From contig NZ_JAFBDS010000001.1 in the NCBI RefSeq assembly GCF_016908375.1, positions 1 to 64,000 on the forward strand: a stretch of 64,000 bases of DNA, read 5' to 3'. Positions 52,588 through 60,688 of the stretch are shown here, piece after piece. The DNA is from Amphibacillus cookii (GTDB taxonomy: Bacteria; Bacillota; Bacilli; Bacillales; Amphibacillaceae). The translations under genes were made by a program, and so were the position numbers. Within the stretch, counting starts at the first letter, position 1. Each line of letters begins with the position of its first letter. The notes beneath the pieces are model-generated. The model was given only the letters and a program-made list of their open reading frames with translations, had not been told where the DNA came from and ran no database searches.

Positions 52588-53723
52588 TGCAGTTATGCAT
52601 AGCACGACTGATGCTCTGGAAACAACATGTGCTCAGTTATCTATTTTGGCTCTGGCTTCCGTTAATTGGGACGTTATTGTTTGTCCCGTTCATACAGGAT
52701 GTGAGCGATGAATTCCTTGTCCCGATTGGTATTGTGCTTGAAGAGGAAACGGAATTGGCACAACAGTTATACCAAACCATTGCACAAGTAGATACAGTTA
52801 ATGCTGAACAGTTTGAAGAACGAGAGGCAATTCGCCGTTTAAACCGCAATCAATTAGATAGTGTCTACCTTATTCCTGAAGGTTATCAAGAGCGGATTGA
52901 ACATGGTGAACAACGGCATTTGGTTGAGGCATATTATACCGAGCACTCACTTGCCTATCCTTATGTAAAAGAATTGGTTACCTCTACTATCTTGGCGGAT
53001 ACAGGCAAAGTTAAAGCAGAATCAGCTGTGGTTGGTCTTGCGGAAGCTCATCAACAACCAGATAAGTGGAACAGTGATGAGATTTTAGCTACCGCTGAAC
53101 AGTTTTATCAAGCCTCTTCCATTCTGTCAACAGACCTTACGATAAGCGGTGAAGATCAGTCGCTTGCTGAGCATGATGAACTCAAGCTATATTGGCAAGT
53201 ATGGGTACTCCTTAGTACGTTATCAACCTTGTTTCTATTTGATTGGATCATCACTGAAAAAAGCCAACATGTGCGGATTCGTTTTCAATATATGAAAGTG
53301 AGTTATCGTTGCTTTTTACTGATCAGCTTGATGATGCTGCTGATAATGTTGTTGCTTGTTGATGGGCTGACGCTTGTGGTTTTAAATGTTTATCGTGGAG
53401 AACAGCTTAGCATACTAACACTGTTCAGCTATCGGGTTATGATCGCTGTCTTCTCGTTTTTATTAGCTATGATTTGGAAAAATCGCTATCTTTATCAAGC
53501 GACAGCCATTAGTTTTGTCTTATGGCTAACGCTGATCAATAGCTCTTTTAAAATAGAAGGAGAGGGTCATCAATTGATTCAATCGATGCTGCCGTTAAAT
53601 CCATTACGTGCCTTTTTAAATGATCAAGCCTCATGGCGTGGATTAATGTTGGCTGTGGTTGGTTTAGTCTTGTGGTATGCTAAAGAAGGAGGCTTTTATG
53701 CTCGAAATAAGAGAAGTAACTAA
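52584..53723 (+). CDS. ABC-2 type exporter permease, second subunit
   Basis: 379 residues with the same design: an N-terminal helix (SYLFWLWLPLIGTLLFVPFI), an extracellular loop starting LVPIGIVLEEETELAQQ, and five C-terminal helices (for example LLISLMMLLIMLLLVDGLTLVVL). Paralogous to the preceding permease, so the transporter is a heterodimer. AGGGGG lies 10 bases before the ATG, which overlaps the preceding stop. Its 3' end overlaps the ATPase gene by 26 bases. Confidence 0.85.
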   Translation: MMQLCIARLMLWKQHVLSYLFWLWLPLIGTLLFVPFIQDVSDEFLVPIGIVLEEETELAQQLYQTIAQVDTVNAEQFEEREAIRRLNRNQLDSVYLIPEGYQERIEHGEQRHLVEAYYTEHSLAYPYVKELVTSTILADTGKVKAESAVVGLAEAHQQPDKWNSDEILATAEQFYQASSILSTDLTISGEDQSLAEHDELKLYWQVWVLLSTLSTLFLFDWIITEKSQHVRIRFQYMKVSYRCFLLISLMMLLIMLLLVDGLTLVVLNVYRGEQLSILTLFSYRVMIAVFSFLLAMIWKNRYLYQATAISFVLWLTLINSSFKIEGEGHQLIQSMLPLNPLRAFLNDQASWRGLMLAVVGLVLWYAKEGGFYARNKRSN

Positions 53724-54345
53724 AAAATATGGGAGAAAACACGTTTTAGATCGAATCAATTATCAAATTAGTCGAGGTGAAGTGATCGGTTTAATTGGTG
53801 AGAATGGCGCTGGGAAATCAACGTTATTGCAAATACTAGCTACCCTCATGTCACCAACTTCGGGGCAAGTACTCTTGCATCAACAACCTTATCGCAAACA
53901 TGTTAAACAGATACGAAAAAAAATCGGCTATGTGCCACAAGATATTGCTTTGTGGGAAGACTTATCCGTTAAAGACAACATGGTCTTTTTTGAAAAGTTG
54001 TCTTGGGTAAACAAAACAGAGCAACAATTGAAGCGGATTTGTACAGATATGCAACTTAATCAATGGGAAGAAAAGGTGAAAAACTTATCAGGTGGTATGA
54101 AAAGAAAGCTTAATCTTGCCATTAGTTTAATTCACGAACCAGAGCTGCTGTTATTGGATGAGCCTACGGTAGGTATTGATCTTAAGTCCCGGGTAGAAAT
54201 TAATGGATATCTTAAAGGGTTAGCCAAACAAAAAGGAACAATTATTGTGTATACTTCTCATGATATGAACGAAATAAAAGAGCTGTGTGATCGTACGCTT
54301 ATCATTGGTGACGATCCGTTTTATCACGACATACTTGACCGTTAA
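53698..54345 (+). CDS. ABC exporter ATPase subunit
   Basis: 215 residues, one ABC domain: Walker A GLIGENGAGKSTLLQ, Q-loop GYVPQDIALWEDLS, signature NLSGGMKRKLNLA, Walker B LLLLDEPTVGID and H-loop YTSHDMNE. It energises the two ABC-2 permeases upstream. I start at ATG 53698 with GAAGGAGG 5-6 bases before; the frame opens 7 codons earlier. The 3' end overlaps the convergent germination gene by 4 bases, so no terminator lies between them. Confidence 0.93.
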   Translation: MLEIREVTKKYGRKHVLDRINYQISRGEVIGLIGENGAGKSTLLQILATLMSPTSGQVLLHQQPYRKHVKQIRKKIGYVPQDIALWEDLSVKDNMVFFEKLSWVNKTEQQLKRICTDMQLNQWEEKVKNLSGGMKRKLNLAISLIHEPELLLLDEPTVGIDLKSRVEINGYLKGLAKQKGTIIVYTSHDMNEIKELCDRTLIIGDDPFYHDILDR

Positions 54346-55544
54346 TCCGACTTTATCCCAATTCGATCAAAGTTTATGTCATAGTTGACGTTAATCGTGA
54401 TTTGTGAAAACAATTGTTGCCAGTTTGTGTTTGTTTGTACATGTGTATCCCAATATTCGGGGAGCCTTGCTCTAACCTGTTCACCAAAGCCAAAGACATC
54501 TGTTTGCTCTTGTTGCATTTGTTGTAGAAACAACTTGGTGTCCTTTTCCATGATTTTTTCAGTTTGTTGATTTAATCGTTCGACATCTTCGGCTCTATTT
54601 AGTTCAATCGCGTCTGATTTTTCTCTAATTTCAGCATGTACACTGACATGCACGTCAATTTTAGGTCGACCATTATCAAGTTCAATCTGATAATCGACAT
54701 CGCGATGTCTTGACATGGCTAAAACATGACCGTCCTCAATTGGGAACATAATGTTCGCTCCACTCGGATTAAATCCGGTCACGGCATTATAAATCACTAC
54801 TTGATAAGGCTCAATCATATTGATCAGTTTTGTTCCTTTAAAATAGGCCATCCCACCGATTCGAATATTATTGTCATCAATTTCAATATAAGGGAGCATG
54901 GCTTCTTCACCTAAACTTTTTTGGTTAATCCAAAAATCGCCGAGTCGTTTTTCAGGAAATTTACCTAATTCTACAGCGTGGTCTAATGTGGTTGATAAAT
55001 AGATGGCAGGAATTTGCTCGAGTTTAGGTGAGACAGCCATTGTAGTAGCCGCATCCCCTTTAGATATAGCGAGCCAAATCGTTCTTCTAATTTCATTGCG
55101 ACGTTGGAAATAATCATCGATGTCTGCTAATCCTTCTTTAGCTGTCGCATCGGATACAATGATGACTTGCAGGTGGCCAAAGAAAAGCTCATGGGCTAAT
55201 TTTTGTTGAATACTTTGAAGCGCAGCACCAATCGTGTAGCCATATCCTTCAACCACCCAGACATTATCATCAACAGATCCACCTGTTCCACCTTCCTCAG
55301 GTCCTAAGGCCACTTGACCAGGAACGGCTAATTGTGCCGTTATTTTATATAATCCTTCTATATTTTCCAAACGGTATTCGGGGTGCGTAATGTAATCTTC
55401 TTCAATCTCATGATGATCGGCTTGATCAATTGCTAGGCCCACAACGGTGGCGCGCAATTCAATTTCAACCTGATCCCAACAGCCACTAAGGAGGAGCAGA
55501 CAAGGAACTATGACGATACAGATTATTTTATCAAGGTATTTCAT
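54342..55544 (-). CDS. Spore germination lipoprotein, Ger(x)C family
   Basis: 400 residues. Lipoprotein signal with lipobox LLLLSGC at about residues 17-23, followed by WDQVEIELRATVVGLAIDQ, the standard start of GerAC/GerKC proteins. The mature part shows HLQVIIVSDATAKEGLADIDDYFQRRNEIRRTIWLAIS. It is anchored on the outer face of the spore inner membrane as the C subunit of a nutrient receptor. AAGGAGGG lies 7 bases before the ATG. It overlaps the B-subunit gene by 14 bases; gene order is A-B-C on the minus strand. Confidence 0.94.
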   Translation of the reverse strand: MKYLDKIICIVIVPCLLLLSGCWDQVEIELRATVVGLAIDQADHHEIEEDYITHPEYRLENIEGLYKITAQLAVPGQVALGPEEGGTGGSVDDNVWVVEGYGYTIGAALQSIQQKLAHELFFGHLQVIIVSDATAKEGLADIDDYFQRRNEIRRTIWLAISKGDAATTMAVSPKLEQIPAIYLSTTLDHAVELGKFPEKRLGDFWINQKSLGEEAMLPYIEIDDNNIRIGGMAYFKGTKLINMIEPYQVVIYNAVTGFNPSGANIMFPIEDGHVLAMSRHRDVDYQIELDNGRPKIDVHVSVHAEIREKSDAIELNRAEDVERLNQQTEKIMEKDTKLFLQQMQQEQTDVFGFGEQVRARLPEYWDTHVQTNTNWQQLFSQITINVNYDINFDRIGIKSD

Positions 55545-56646
55545 TTGCTGCCCTCCTTTTTTTAAATAAAGTCATGATCACTAAGATAAGGAATAAGCTA
55601 GTCGTTATCAGCAATGTTATTCGTCCGATTTGCTGCATAAATTCATACAGTTGTACATGATTATCAAAAGCAAGTGCCATAAAAAAAAAGGCGGGTAAGA
55701 ACAAATAGGCTAATTTAGTGTGTTTAATATAAAAGCTTTGAGCAAAGAAGGAAGTCGCAATCAAATAGCCGCTGAAAATCGTTGTAAATCCGGTAACCAC
55801 CCAAAATAAAATAAAGAAGACATCCAATCTTTGTAATGGTGGAATAGCTAATCTTATTGTTCGAGTTAAGGCTAAAACAGGCCATACTTCATCTTTTATT
55901 TGTTCTGTACCAAATACGGCATACGTGACTGTCGTCATTAACATAATCATGATGGTAATGATCATCCAACCGATCATCCCACCTTTTAAAGCTTTTTTGG
56001 GATTATTCATATTTGGAATGACTAAAAATAATGTAAATAAACCAATTTGAAAAAAAGGTAGGATGATGATATCGGTACTTGTTTTGAGAATTGAGCTCAA
56101 TGTTATTTCATTTCCTAAAACTGGGAGTATATAGGTGTAATCAATATTAGGTAAAGAAAAGCTAATCAATAAAAGTCCAGGAATAATAATAAATGGGAAA
56201 TAATAATAGTTAATATAACCATAGTCGATTAGCGATTTTTTTGTTGAAAGGGCTACAGTTAAGACTAAGACAAAAATGGTAACCAGAAGTGGCGTTTTTC
56301 TTAATAAAGTGGTGGCCATGACCTCTGTAAATTCTCGAATAATAACTGAAGTTAGAATAATATATTGTATCGAAAAGCTAATACTGATAAGTCTTCCTAA
56401 AGTTTTTCCGAGATGGAGAGAGGTTATTTCAAAGAAATTGCGTTGAGGATATGCTGATGTTATGAAAATAATAGCCAATAGCAAAATAAAAAACAAGATT
56501 AAGCCAATAAAGGTTGCCAAAATACCGGCTGTGCCGGCGCTTGATGCGCCCCAACGTGGTAGAGATAGCACACTAATGCCAATGGTGCTATTGACAAGAA
56601 TGCAAACATATTGCAGCATTGTGATTTGATCACCCTTTGCTTTCAT
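55531..56646 (-). CDS. Spore germination permease-like protein, GerAB family
   Basis: 371 residues with about ten membrane helices of the APC-type fold: MLQYVCILVNSTIGISVLSLPRWG at the start is the spore-permease signature. The B subunit is thought to bind the germinant amino acid. I start at ATG 56646 (GAGAGGGTG upstream); the frame opens 19 codons earlier in basic, non-conserved sequence. The gap to the A gene is 249 bases and contains part of a dispersed repeat, unusual for a germination operon, where genes normally abut. Confidence 0.93.
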   Translation of the reverse strand: MKAKGDQITMLQYVCILVNSTIGISVLSLPRWGASSAGTAGILATFIGLILFFILLLAIIFITSAYPQRNFFEITSLHLGKTLGRLISISFSIQYIILTSVIIREFTEVMATTLLRKTPLLVTIFVLVLTVALSTKKSLIDYGYINYYYFPFIIIPGLLLISFSLPNIDYTYILPVLGNEITLSSILKTSTDIIILPFFQIGLFTLFLVIPNMNNPKKALKGGMIGWMIITIMIMLMTTVTYAVFGTEQIKDEVWPVLALTRTIRLAIPPLQRLDVFFILFWVVTGFTTIFSGYLIATSFFAQSFYIKHTKLAYLFLPAFFFMALAFDNHVQLYEFMQQIGRITLLITTSLFLILVIMTLFKKRRAANEIP

Positions 56647-56739
56647 TAGGACACCCTCTCGTATCATATGTTTAGGCTTTTTTTTTCGCCTATTAATTCT
56701 CACTTATTTTTCTGAATAACAGCTTTGCTAGCGCGTTAT

Positions 56740-56880
56740 CTTTCACTGGTGGCTGGCGCTTTTCACGACCATGGTGAGCTTCCTCACTCACCAGTTCATC
56801 TCGCTACGGGGATCAAGACTCATGCTATTCCTGTAGGATTGCAGATCACTCAATTAAACCCACTCGTACCACAGGTCTTT
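56740..56880. repeat. Dispersed-repeat debris between gerA-type genes (repeat C core)
   Basis: CATGCTATTCCTGTAGGATT (56821-56840) is the repeat C core, as at 49233 and 63744. The flanks CACTGGTGGCTGG..CTCACCAG contain imperfect inverted repeats. It sits between the A and B germination genes. Confidence 0.6.
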
Positions 56881-56895
56881 GTTTGAATGAGTGAC

Positions 56896-58437
56896 TTACT
56901 TGAGTCTTTGTCTGTGTTTCGTATTGAGGGCATCTGGACGATATTTTAACCAACGTAACGGGGTTCGTATAATCGCATCTTTAAGATCATTCCAATTCCC
57001 CGGAGAGAGTGGTTGTAAATAGGGCACACCAAAGGAACGGAGCGAAAGTAAATGGTTAGAAATAATAATCCAGCTGATCATAAAACCATATAAGCCTAGT
57101 ATAGTTGTCATAGCTAACATTGGGAAGCGCAATAACCGTAAGGCGATCGCGATATTGTAGCTCGGTGTGGCAAACGATCCGATCGTCGTTAATGCAATAA
57201 TAACCACGGTTAATGGGCTGACAAATCCGGCTTCAACAGCGGCTTGTCCAACGACAAGGACACCGACAATGCTTAAAGCAGCACCAACCTGTTTTGGCAT
57301 CCGAATGGTCGCTTCTCGTAAAATTTCCATGGCAATTTCCATGATAAATATCTCAAGAAATAGTGGGAAAGGCACACCAGTGCGCCCCGTTGTTATCGCG
57401 ATCGCAAATCGAGTTGGAATTAATTCCGGGTGAAAAGAGATCGCTGCTAAGTAAAGTGACGGCATAATTAATGACAGTACTAAAGAGATAAGCCGAATCA
57501 CCCGAGTGGCTGAACTTATTAGAAAGTGTTCATTGTAATCTTCAGGTGTATGCAAAAATTGTGTAATCGTTGCTGGTGCAATCAAACCAAAAGGTGAACC
57601 ATCAACAATTATAACGACTCGACCTTCTAACAAGTTCCCAACAACGACATCTGGTCTTTCAGTATATTGTATTTGTGGGAATGGCGATTTAGGGGCATCC
57701 CGAAGGTGCTCTTCGAGATAACCAGCGTCAAGTATACGATCAGTCTTGATTTGGTTTAAACGGTCAATAACACTTTCAAGTAAACTTGGATTTACAATCG
57801 AATCTAAATAAAAAACAGCTACTTTTGACTGGGTCAGTTGCCCAATATTCAATGACTTAATCCGCAGGGAAGAAACAGGAAGGCGAAATCGAATTAAGGA
57901 AATATTTGTTGATAGCGATTCGATAAATCCATCTCGTGGACCACGAACCACTTGTTCAGATTCAGGTTGGCTAATGCTACGTTCAGCCACATCAAATGTA
58001 TCAAGAGCAAAAGCAAGCTTAACTTGATCGACTAAAACAATCGTATAACCTCGTAAAATATGATCAATAATAGATGTCCATTTTGTTTCTTCACTGCCCT
58101 GCGTTTGATAAATGAGTTCTTCGTAGATCACTGTTTTGATCTGTTCGAAATTGAGCGTTTCAAATGAATAGCCGGATTGTTGATTCATCAAAGGTTTAAG
58201 GATATCTTGATTGATGCCTTTCTTATCGACAATACTATTTAAATAAATAATAGCTGCAGGATATTTGCCAATCAATTTAAAGGGACGAACAGTGAAGTCA
58301 CTATCCCCATTAAATAAACTCTCTAACTTATTAATATTTATAGATAGGTTAGGATCGACCTCTCTCTCGCCTTGTTTAAGCATTGTATTTAGTTGATCCG
58401 TTTGTTTAACATTGGATCGCGCTTTTTTTCGAGCCAT
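56896..58437 (-). CDS. Spore germination protein, GerAA family
   Basis: 513 residues. An N-terminal soluble domain of about 290 residues, then membrane helices and the conserved blocks RGPRDGFIESLSTNISLIRFRL, VVGNLLEGRVVIIVDGSPFGLIAPATITQFLHTPEDYNEHF, FHPELIPTRFAIAITTGRTGVPFPLFLEIFIMEIAMEILREATIRMPKQVG. This is the A subunit of a GerA-type nutrient receptor in the spore inner membrane. I start at ATG 58437 (AGGGGT 8 bases upstream). The longer frame to 58530 would overlap the promoter. First gene of the A-B-C operon. Confidence 0.95.
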   Translation of the reverse strand: MARKKARSNVKQTDQLNTMLKQGEREVDPNLSININKLESLFNGDSDFTVRPFKLIGKYPAAIIYLNSIVDKKGINQDILKPLMNQQSGYSFETLNFEQIKTVIYEELIYQTQGSEETKWTSIIDHILRGYTIVLVDQVKLAFALDTFDVAERSISQPESEQVVRGPRDGFIESLSTNISLIRFRLPVSSLRIKSLNIGQLTQSKVAVFYLDSIVNPSLLESVIDRLNQIKTDRILDAGYLEEHLRDAPKSPFPQIQYTERPDVVVGNLLEGRVVIIVDGSPFGLIAPATITQFLHTPEDYNEHFLISSATRVIRLISLVLSLIMPSLYLAAISFHPELIPTRFAIAITTGRTGVPFPLFLEIFIMEIAMEILREATIRMPKQVGAALSIVGVLVVGQAAVEAGFVSPLTVVIIALTTIGSFATPSYNIAIALRLLRFPMLAMTTILGLYGFMISWIIISNHLLSLRSFGVPYLQPLSPGNWNDLKDAIIRTPLRWLKYRPDALNTKHRQRLK

Positions 58438-58508
58438 TATAAATACCCCTAACATGAGATCTGTGTGATTGCGCCCAGACCAACGGGCAGAAAAAAAGTC
58501 ATCGCTAT

Positions 58509-58537
58509 TAGTATGGACGAATGGAAACATACTATGC
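58509..58537 (-). promoter_or_regulatory. Sigma-G-like promoter of the germination operon
   Basis: On the minus strand GCATA, 17 bases, CATACTA, close to the forespore sigma-G consensus (GNATR, 18, CATnnTA). It gives a leader of about 65 bases to the GerAA start. Confidence 0.7.
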
Positions 58538-58687
58538 GTTAATAAGAAAAAGTGAGCTCAGAGATATTCTAAATCGACACGTTGTTAAAGGAGATCACGA
58601 CTAGCGGAAAAGAGGATTGATTGTTTAAAAGATAAGCAATGTAAGAATTCAAATGTTTTTCGGCATTTTCCAGGTTATAACGTTAGA

Positions 58688-58736
58688 TAAAAAAGAAAAA
58701 AGAACATCTACAGTTGCTCGATTTTGTAGATGTTCT
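58688..58736 (-). terminator. Terminator of the 79-residue gene
   Basis: AGAACATCTACA (58701-58712) pairs with TGTAGATGTTCT (58725-58736); on the minus strand a T-rich run follows. Confidence 0.85.
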
Positions 58737-58773
58737 ATCATGGGAATTGTGATTTCTCTATGTGTGTTTCATC

Positions 58774-59013
58774 TTATTTCCGTTTTCTCCATTCATTTAA
58801 TTTCCTTGTCACATCAATACTGGGGATGAAATAGGCATTCTGAAGTTCAGTGACAAATAAATGTCCACTATGTTTAGTTGTTTCTAAGATGTGTCGTGTT
58901 GGGATTGGAAAATAATAAAAACTGATCGGACTATAGAGCATAGCTACTTCTTCACCGAAATCATCATCATGATAAATGGCAAGTGCTATTAAATTGCATT
59001 TTTGTTTTATCAT
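58774..59013 (-). CDS. Small protein of unknown function (79 aa)
   Basis: I do not recognise this family. The start ATG 59013 is supported by GAGGTG 9 bases upstream, and a strong terminator follows the gene, so it is a real single-gene unit. The sequence is MIKQKCNLIALAIYHDDDFG, then LYSPISFYYFPIPTRHILETTKHSGHLFVT and a basic end (KLNEWRKRK). It has no signal peptide or membrane helix and looks like a compact alpha/beta cytoplasmic protein. It lies between the germination operon and the divergent xyl genes. Confidence 0.7.
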   Translation of the reverse strand: MIKQKCNLIALAIYHDDDFGEEVAMLYSPISFYYFPIPTRHILETTKHSGHLFVTELQNAYFIPSIDVTRKLNEWRKRK

Positions 59014-59165
59014 CCGAACACACCTCACTTTTAAAGTTTGTTTTATCATAGCATGTTTTACAAAAATTTGATAGTATTTCCTTGATATAGTAAATGTAAA
59101 ATATCACATGTTGATGTGTTGACACCTATTTTAAGCGTCACTTTAATAATATTTTTTTAATTAAA

Positions 59166-59190
59166 CTTAGTTTATCGAGTAGACAAACAA
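59166..59190 (+). promoter_or_regulatory. Possible XylR operator
   Basis: CTTAGTTTATCGAGTAGACAAACAA has the half-site order of Bacillus xylose operators (TTAGTTTGT...ACAAAC) and covers the -35 region. It is an imperfect match; xylR is not in the window. Confidence 0.5.
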
Positions 59191-59208
59191 TATATATTTT
59201 GCTATGAT
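59180..59208 (+). promoter_or_regulatory. Promoter of the xyl operon
   Basis: TAGACA, 17 bases, TATGAT with a TGC extension before the -10; about 40 bases upstream of xylF. Confidence 0.65.
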
Positions 59209-59221
59209 GTAAGCGTATTCA
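59207..59221 (+). promoter_or_regulatory. CcpA cre site of the xyl operon
   Basis: ATGTAAGCGTATTCA matches the cre consensus WTGNAANCGNWNNCW at every position. It overlaps the end of the -10 box and the start point, so CcpA binding would repress xylFGH in glucose. Confidence 0.8.
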
Positions 59222-59250
59222 AACATTAAGGAAGAGAAAGGGGTATCGAT

Positions 59251-60342
59251 TTGCAAAAGTTTAACGTGTCTATTATTAAGTGGTTAGGGTTAGCTATGCT
59301 GTTTTTTCTAGTTGGTTGTGGGCAAGCGGTTGATCAAGATGTTGGTGGGGAGGATCTTGAATTAGAAGGTGGGGAAGATGCTGATTTAACGATTGGCCTA
59401 TCAGTAGCTGATTTAACACTCGAACGTTGGCAGCATGATCGTGATATTTTTGTAGAAAAAGCTGAAGAATTAGGAGCAAATGTACTTGTTCAATCAGCGG
59501 ATGGACAAGACGAAAGACAGCTATCACAAATTCAGAATATGCTTTCGCAAGGGATAGATGTTCTTGTTATTATTGCTAATAACTCTGATGCGTTAAGTCC
59601 TGTTGTTGAACAAGCGAATGAAGAAGGAATTCCTGTTGTCGCCTATGATCGATTAATTAATAATGCACATGTTGATGCCTATGTCTCATTTGATAACGTA
59701 AGGGTTGGAGAAATGCAAGCGGAATACTTAGTTGAAAATGTACCGAACGGAAAATACTTCTTGTTGGGAGGAGCACCAACAGATAATAATGCCCACATGT
59801 TTAGAGAAGGTCAGATGAACGTTTTAGATCCACTTATTGATAGCGGTGATATAGAAGTTGTTGGAGATCAGTGGGCTGATGGATGGTCAGCCGAAAATGC
59901 ACTTAGCATTGTTGAAAACGCCTTAACCTCTAATAATAACGATATTGATGCGATTGTAGCGACAAATGATAGTACGGCTGGAGGTGCGATACAAGCATTA
60001 AGTGCTCAAAATTTAGCTGGAGAAGTTGCTATTTCTGGTCAAGATGCTGATTTAGCAGCCGTACAAAGAATTGCTGAAGGAACGCAATCGATGACGATTT
60101 ATAAACCGATTCGCGCGATCGCCACAAGAAATGCCGAAGTTGCTGTTCAGTTGGCGAACGGAGAGGCATTGCAAGTTGATGAAACCGTAAATAATGAGAC
60201 AACAGATGTTCCTTTTATAAAATTAGACCCTATTCCTGTCACACAAGATAATATTATCGATACGATTATTGCAGATGAATTCCATAGTTATGATGATATC
60301 TATCGCAATGTTCCAGAGCAAGATAGACCTGAACAACCATAG
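59251..60342 (+). CDS. xylF: Xylose ABC transporter substrate-binding lipoprotein XylF
   Basis: 363 residues. Lipoprotein signal ending FFLVGCG, an acidic linker, then a periplasmic-binding-protein type I domain: LTIGLSVADLTLERWQHDRDIF, VQSADGQDERQLSQIQNMLSQGIDVLVI, VAYDRLINN, LLGGAPTDNNAHMFREGQM, ATNDSTAGGAIQAL and SGQDADLAAVQRIAEGTQSMTIYK, which is the XylF pattern rather than RbsB or MglB. It captures D-xylose outside the membrane. The start is TTG 59251 with AAAGGGG 8 bases upstream. Its transporter genes follow after a 346-base gap holding a family A repeat. Confidence 0.93.
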   Translation: MQKFNVSIIKWLGLAMLFFLVGCGQAVDQDVGGEDLELEGGEDADLTIGLSVADLTLERWQHDRDIFVEKAEELGANVLVQSADGQDERQLSQIQNMLSQGIDVLVIIANNSDALSPVVEQANEEGIPVVAYDRLINNAHVDAYVSFDNVRVGEMQAEYLVENVPNGKYFLLGGAPTDNNAHMFREGQMNVLDPLIDSGDIEVVGDQWADGWSAENALSIVENALTSNNNDIDAIVATNDSTAGGAIQALSAQNLAGEVAISGQDADLAAVQRIAEGTQSMTIYKPIRAIATRNAEVAVQLANGEALQVDETVNNETTDVPFIKLDPIPVTQDNIIDTIIADEFHSYDDIYRNVPEQDRPEQP

Positions 60343-60418
60343 AACAATGTATAACCCAAATGAGGGGGATTTATCTTCTTCTTTGGTTTTGCGTTAGAAC
60401 ATATAAATAGTTGTAATG

Positions 60419-60628
60419 TTACCACGGATAACCGTCCGTCAACCGTATAATGGAGACAGTGGTCCATCTATCTAGGCGAGACGATGACGGACGGTCATGT
60501 CCTGATTCACTCAACGAACTATCCGTGGATGGGTAAGGTCGTAGACTAAAACCGCCACGTCCTGTGGCAACGTCTGCATGACCTACATCCTGTAGCCCTC
60601 CGTCCACGGATTGAAGGTTCGTTTTATA
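60419..60628 (+). repeat. Dispersed two-hairpin repeat, family A copy 7, with repeat B inserted
   Basis: TTACCACGGATAACCGTCCGTCA pairs with TGACGGACGGTCAT, then GTCCTGATTCACTCAACGAAC, and a last hairpin whose arms (ATCCGTGGA, TCCACGGATTGAAGGTTCG) are separated by repeat B (60541-60595). It lies between xylF and xylG inside the operon and ends with TTTTAT, so it may process or attenuate the transcript. Confidence 0.88.
60541..60595 (-). repeat. Repeat B, copy 1
   Basis: On the minus strand CTACAGGATGTAGGTCATGC, AGACGTTGCCACAGGACGTG and GCGGTTTTAGTCTAC follow each other. The same order with few changes is at 63657-63710. Confidence 0.85.
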
Positions 60629-60688
60629 GGCCAGGATCAAGGATTTCGTTCGTAATATAAAGCTTGTCAATAAAGGCGGTGAAAAATA

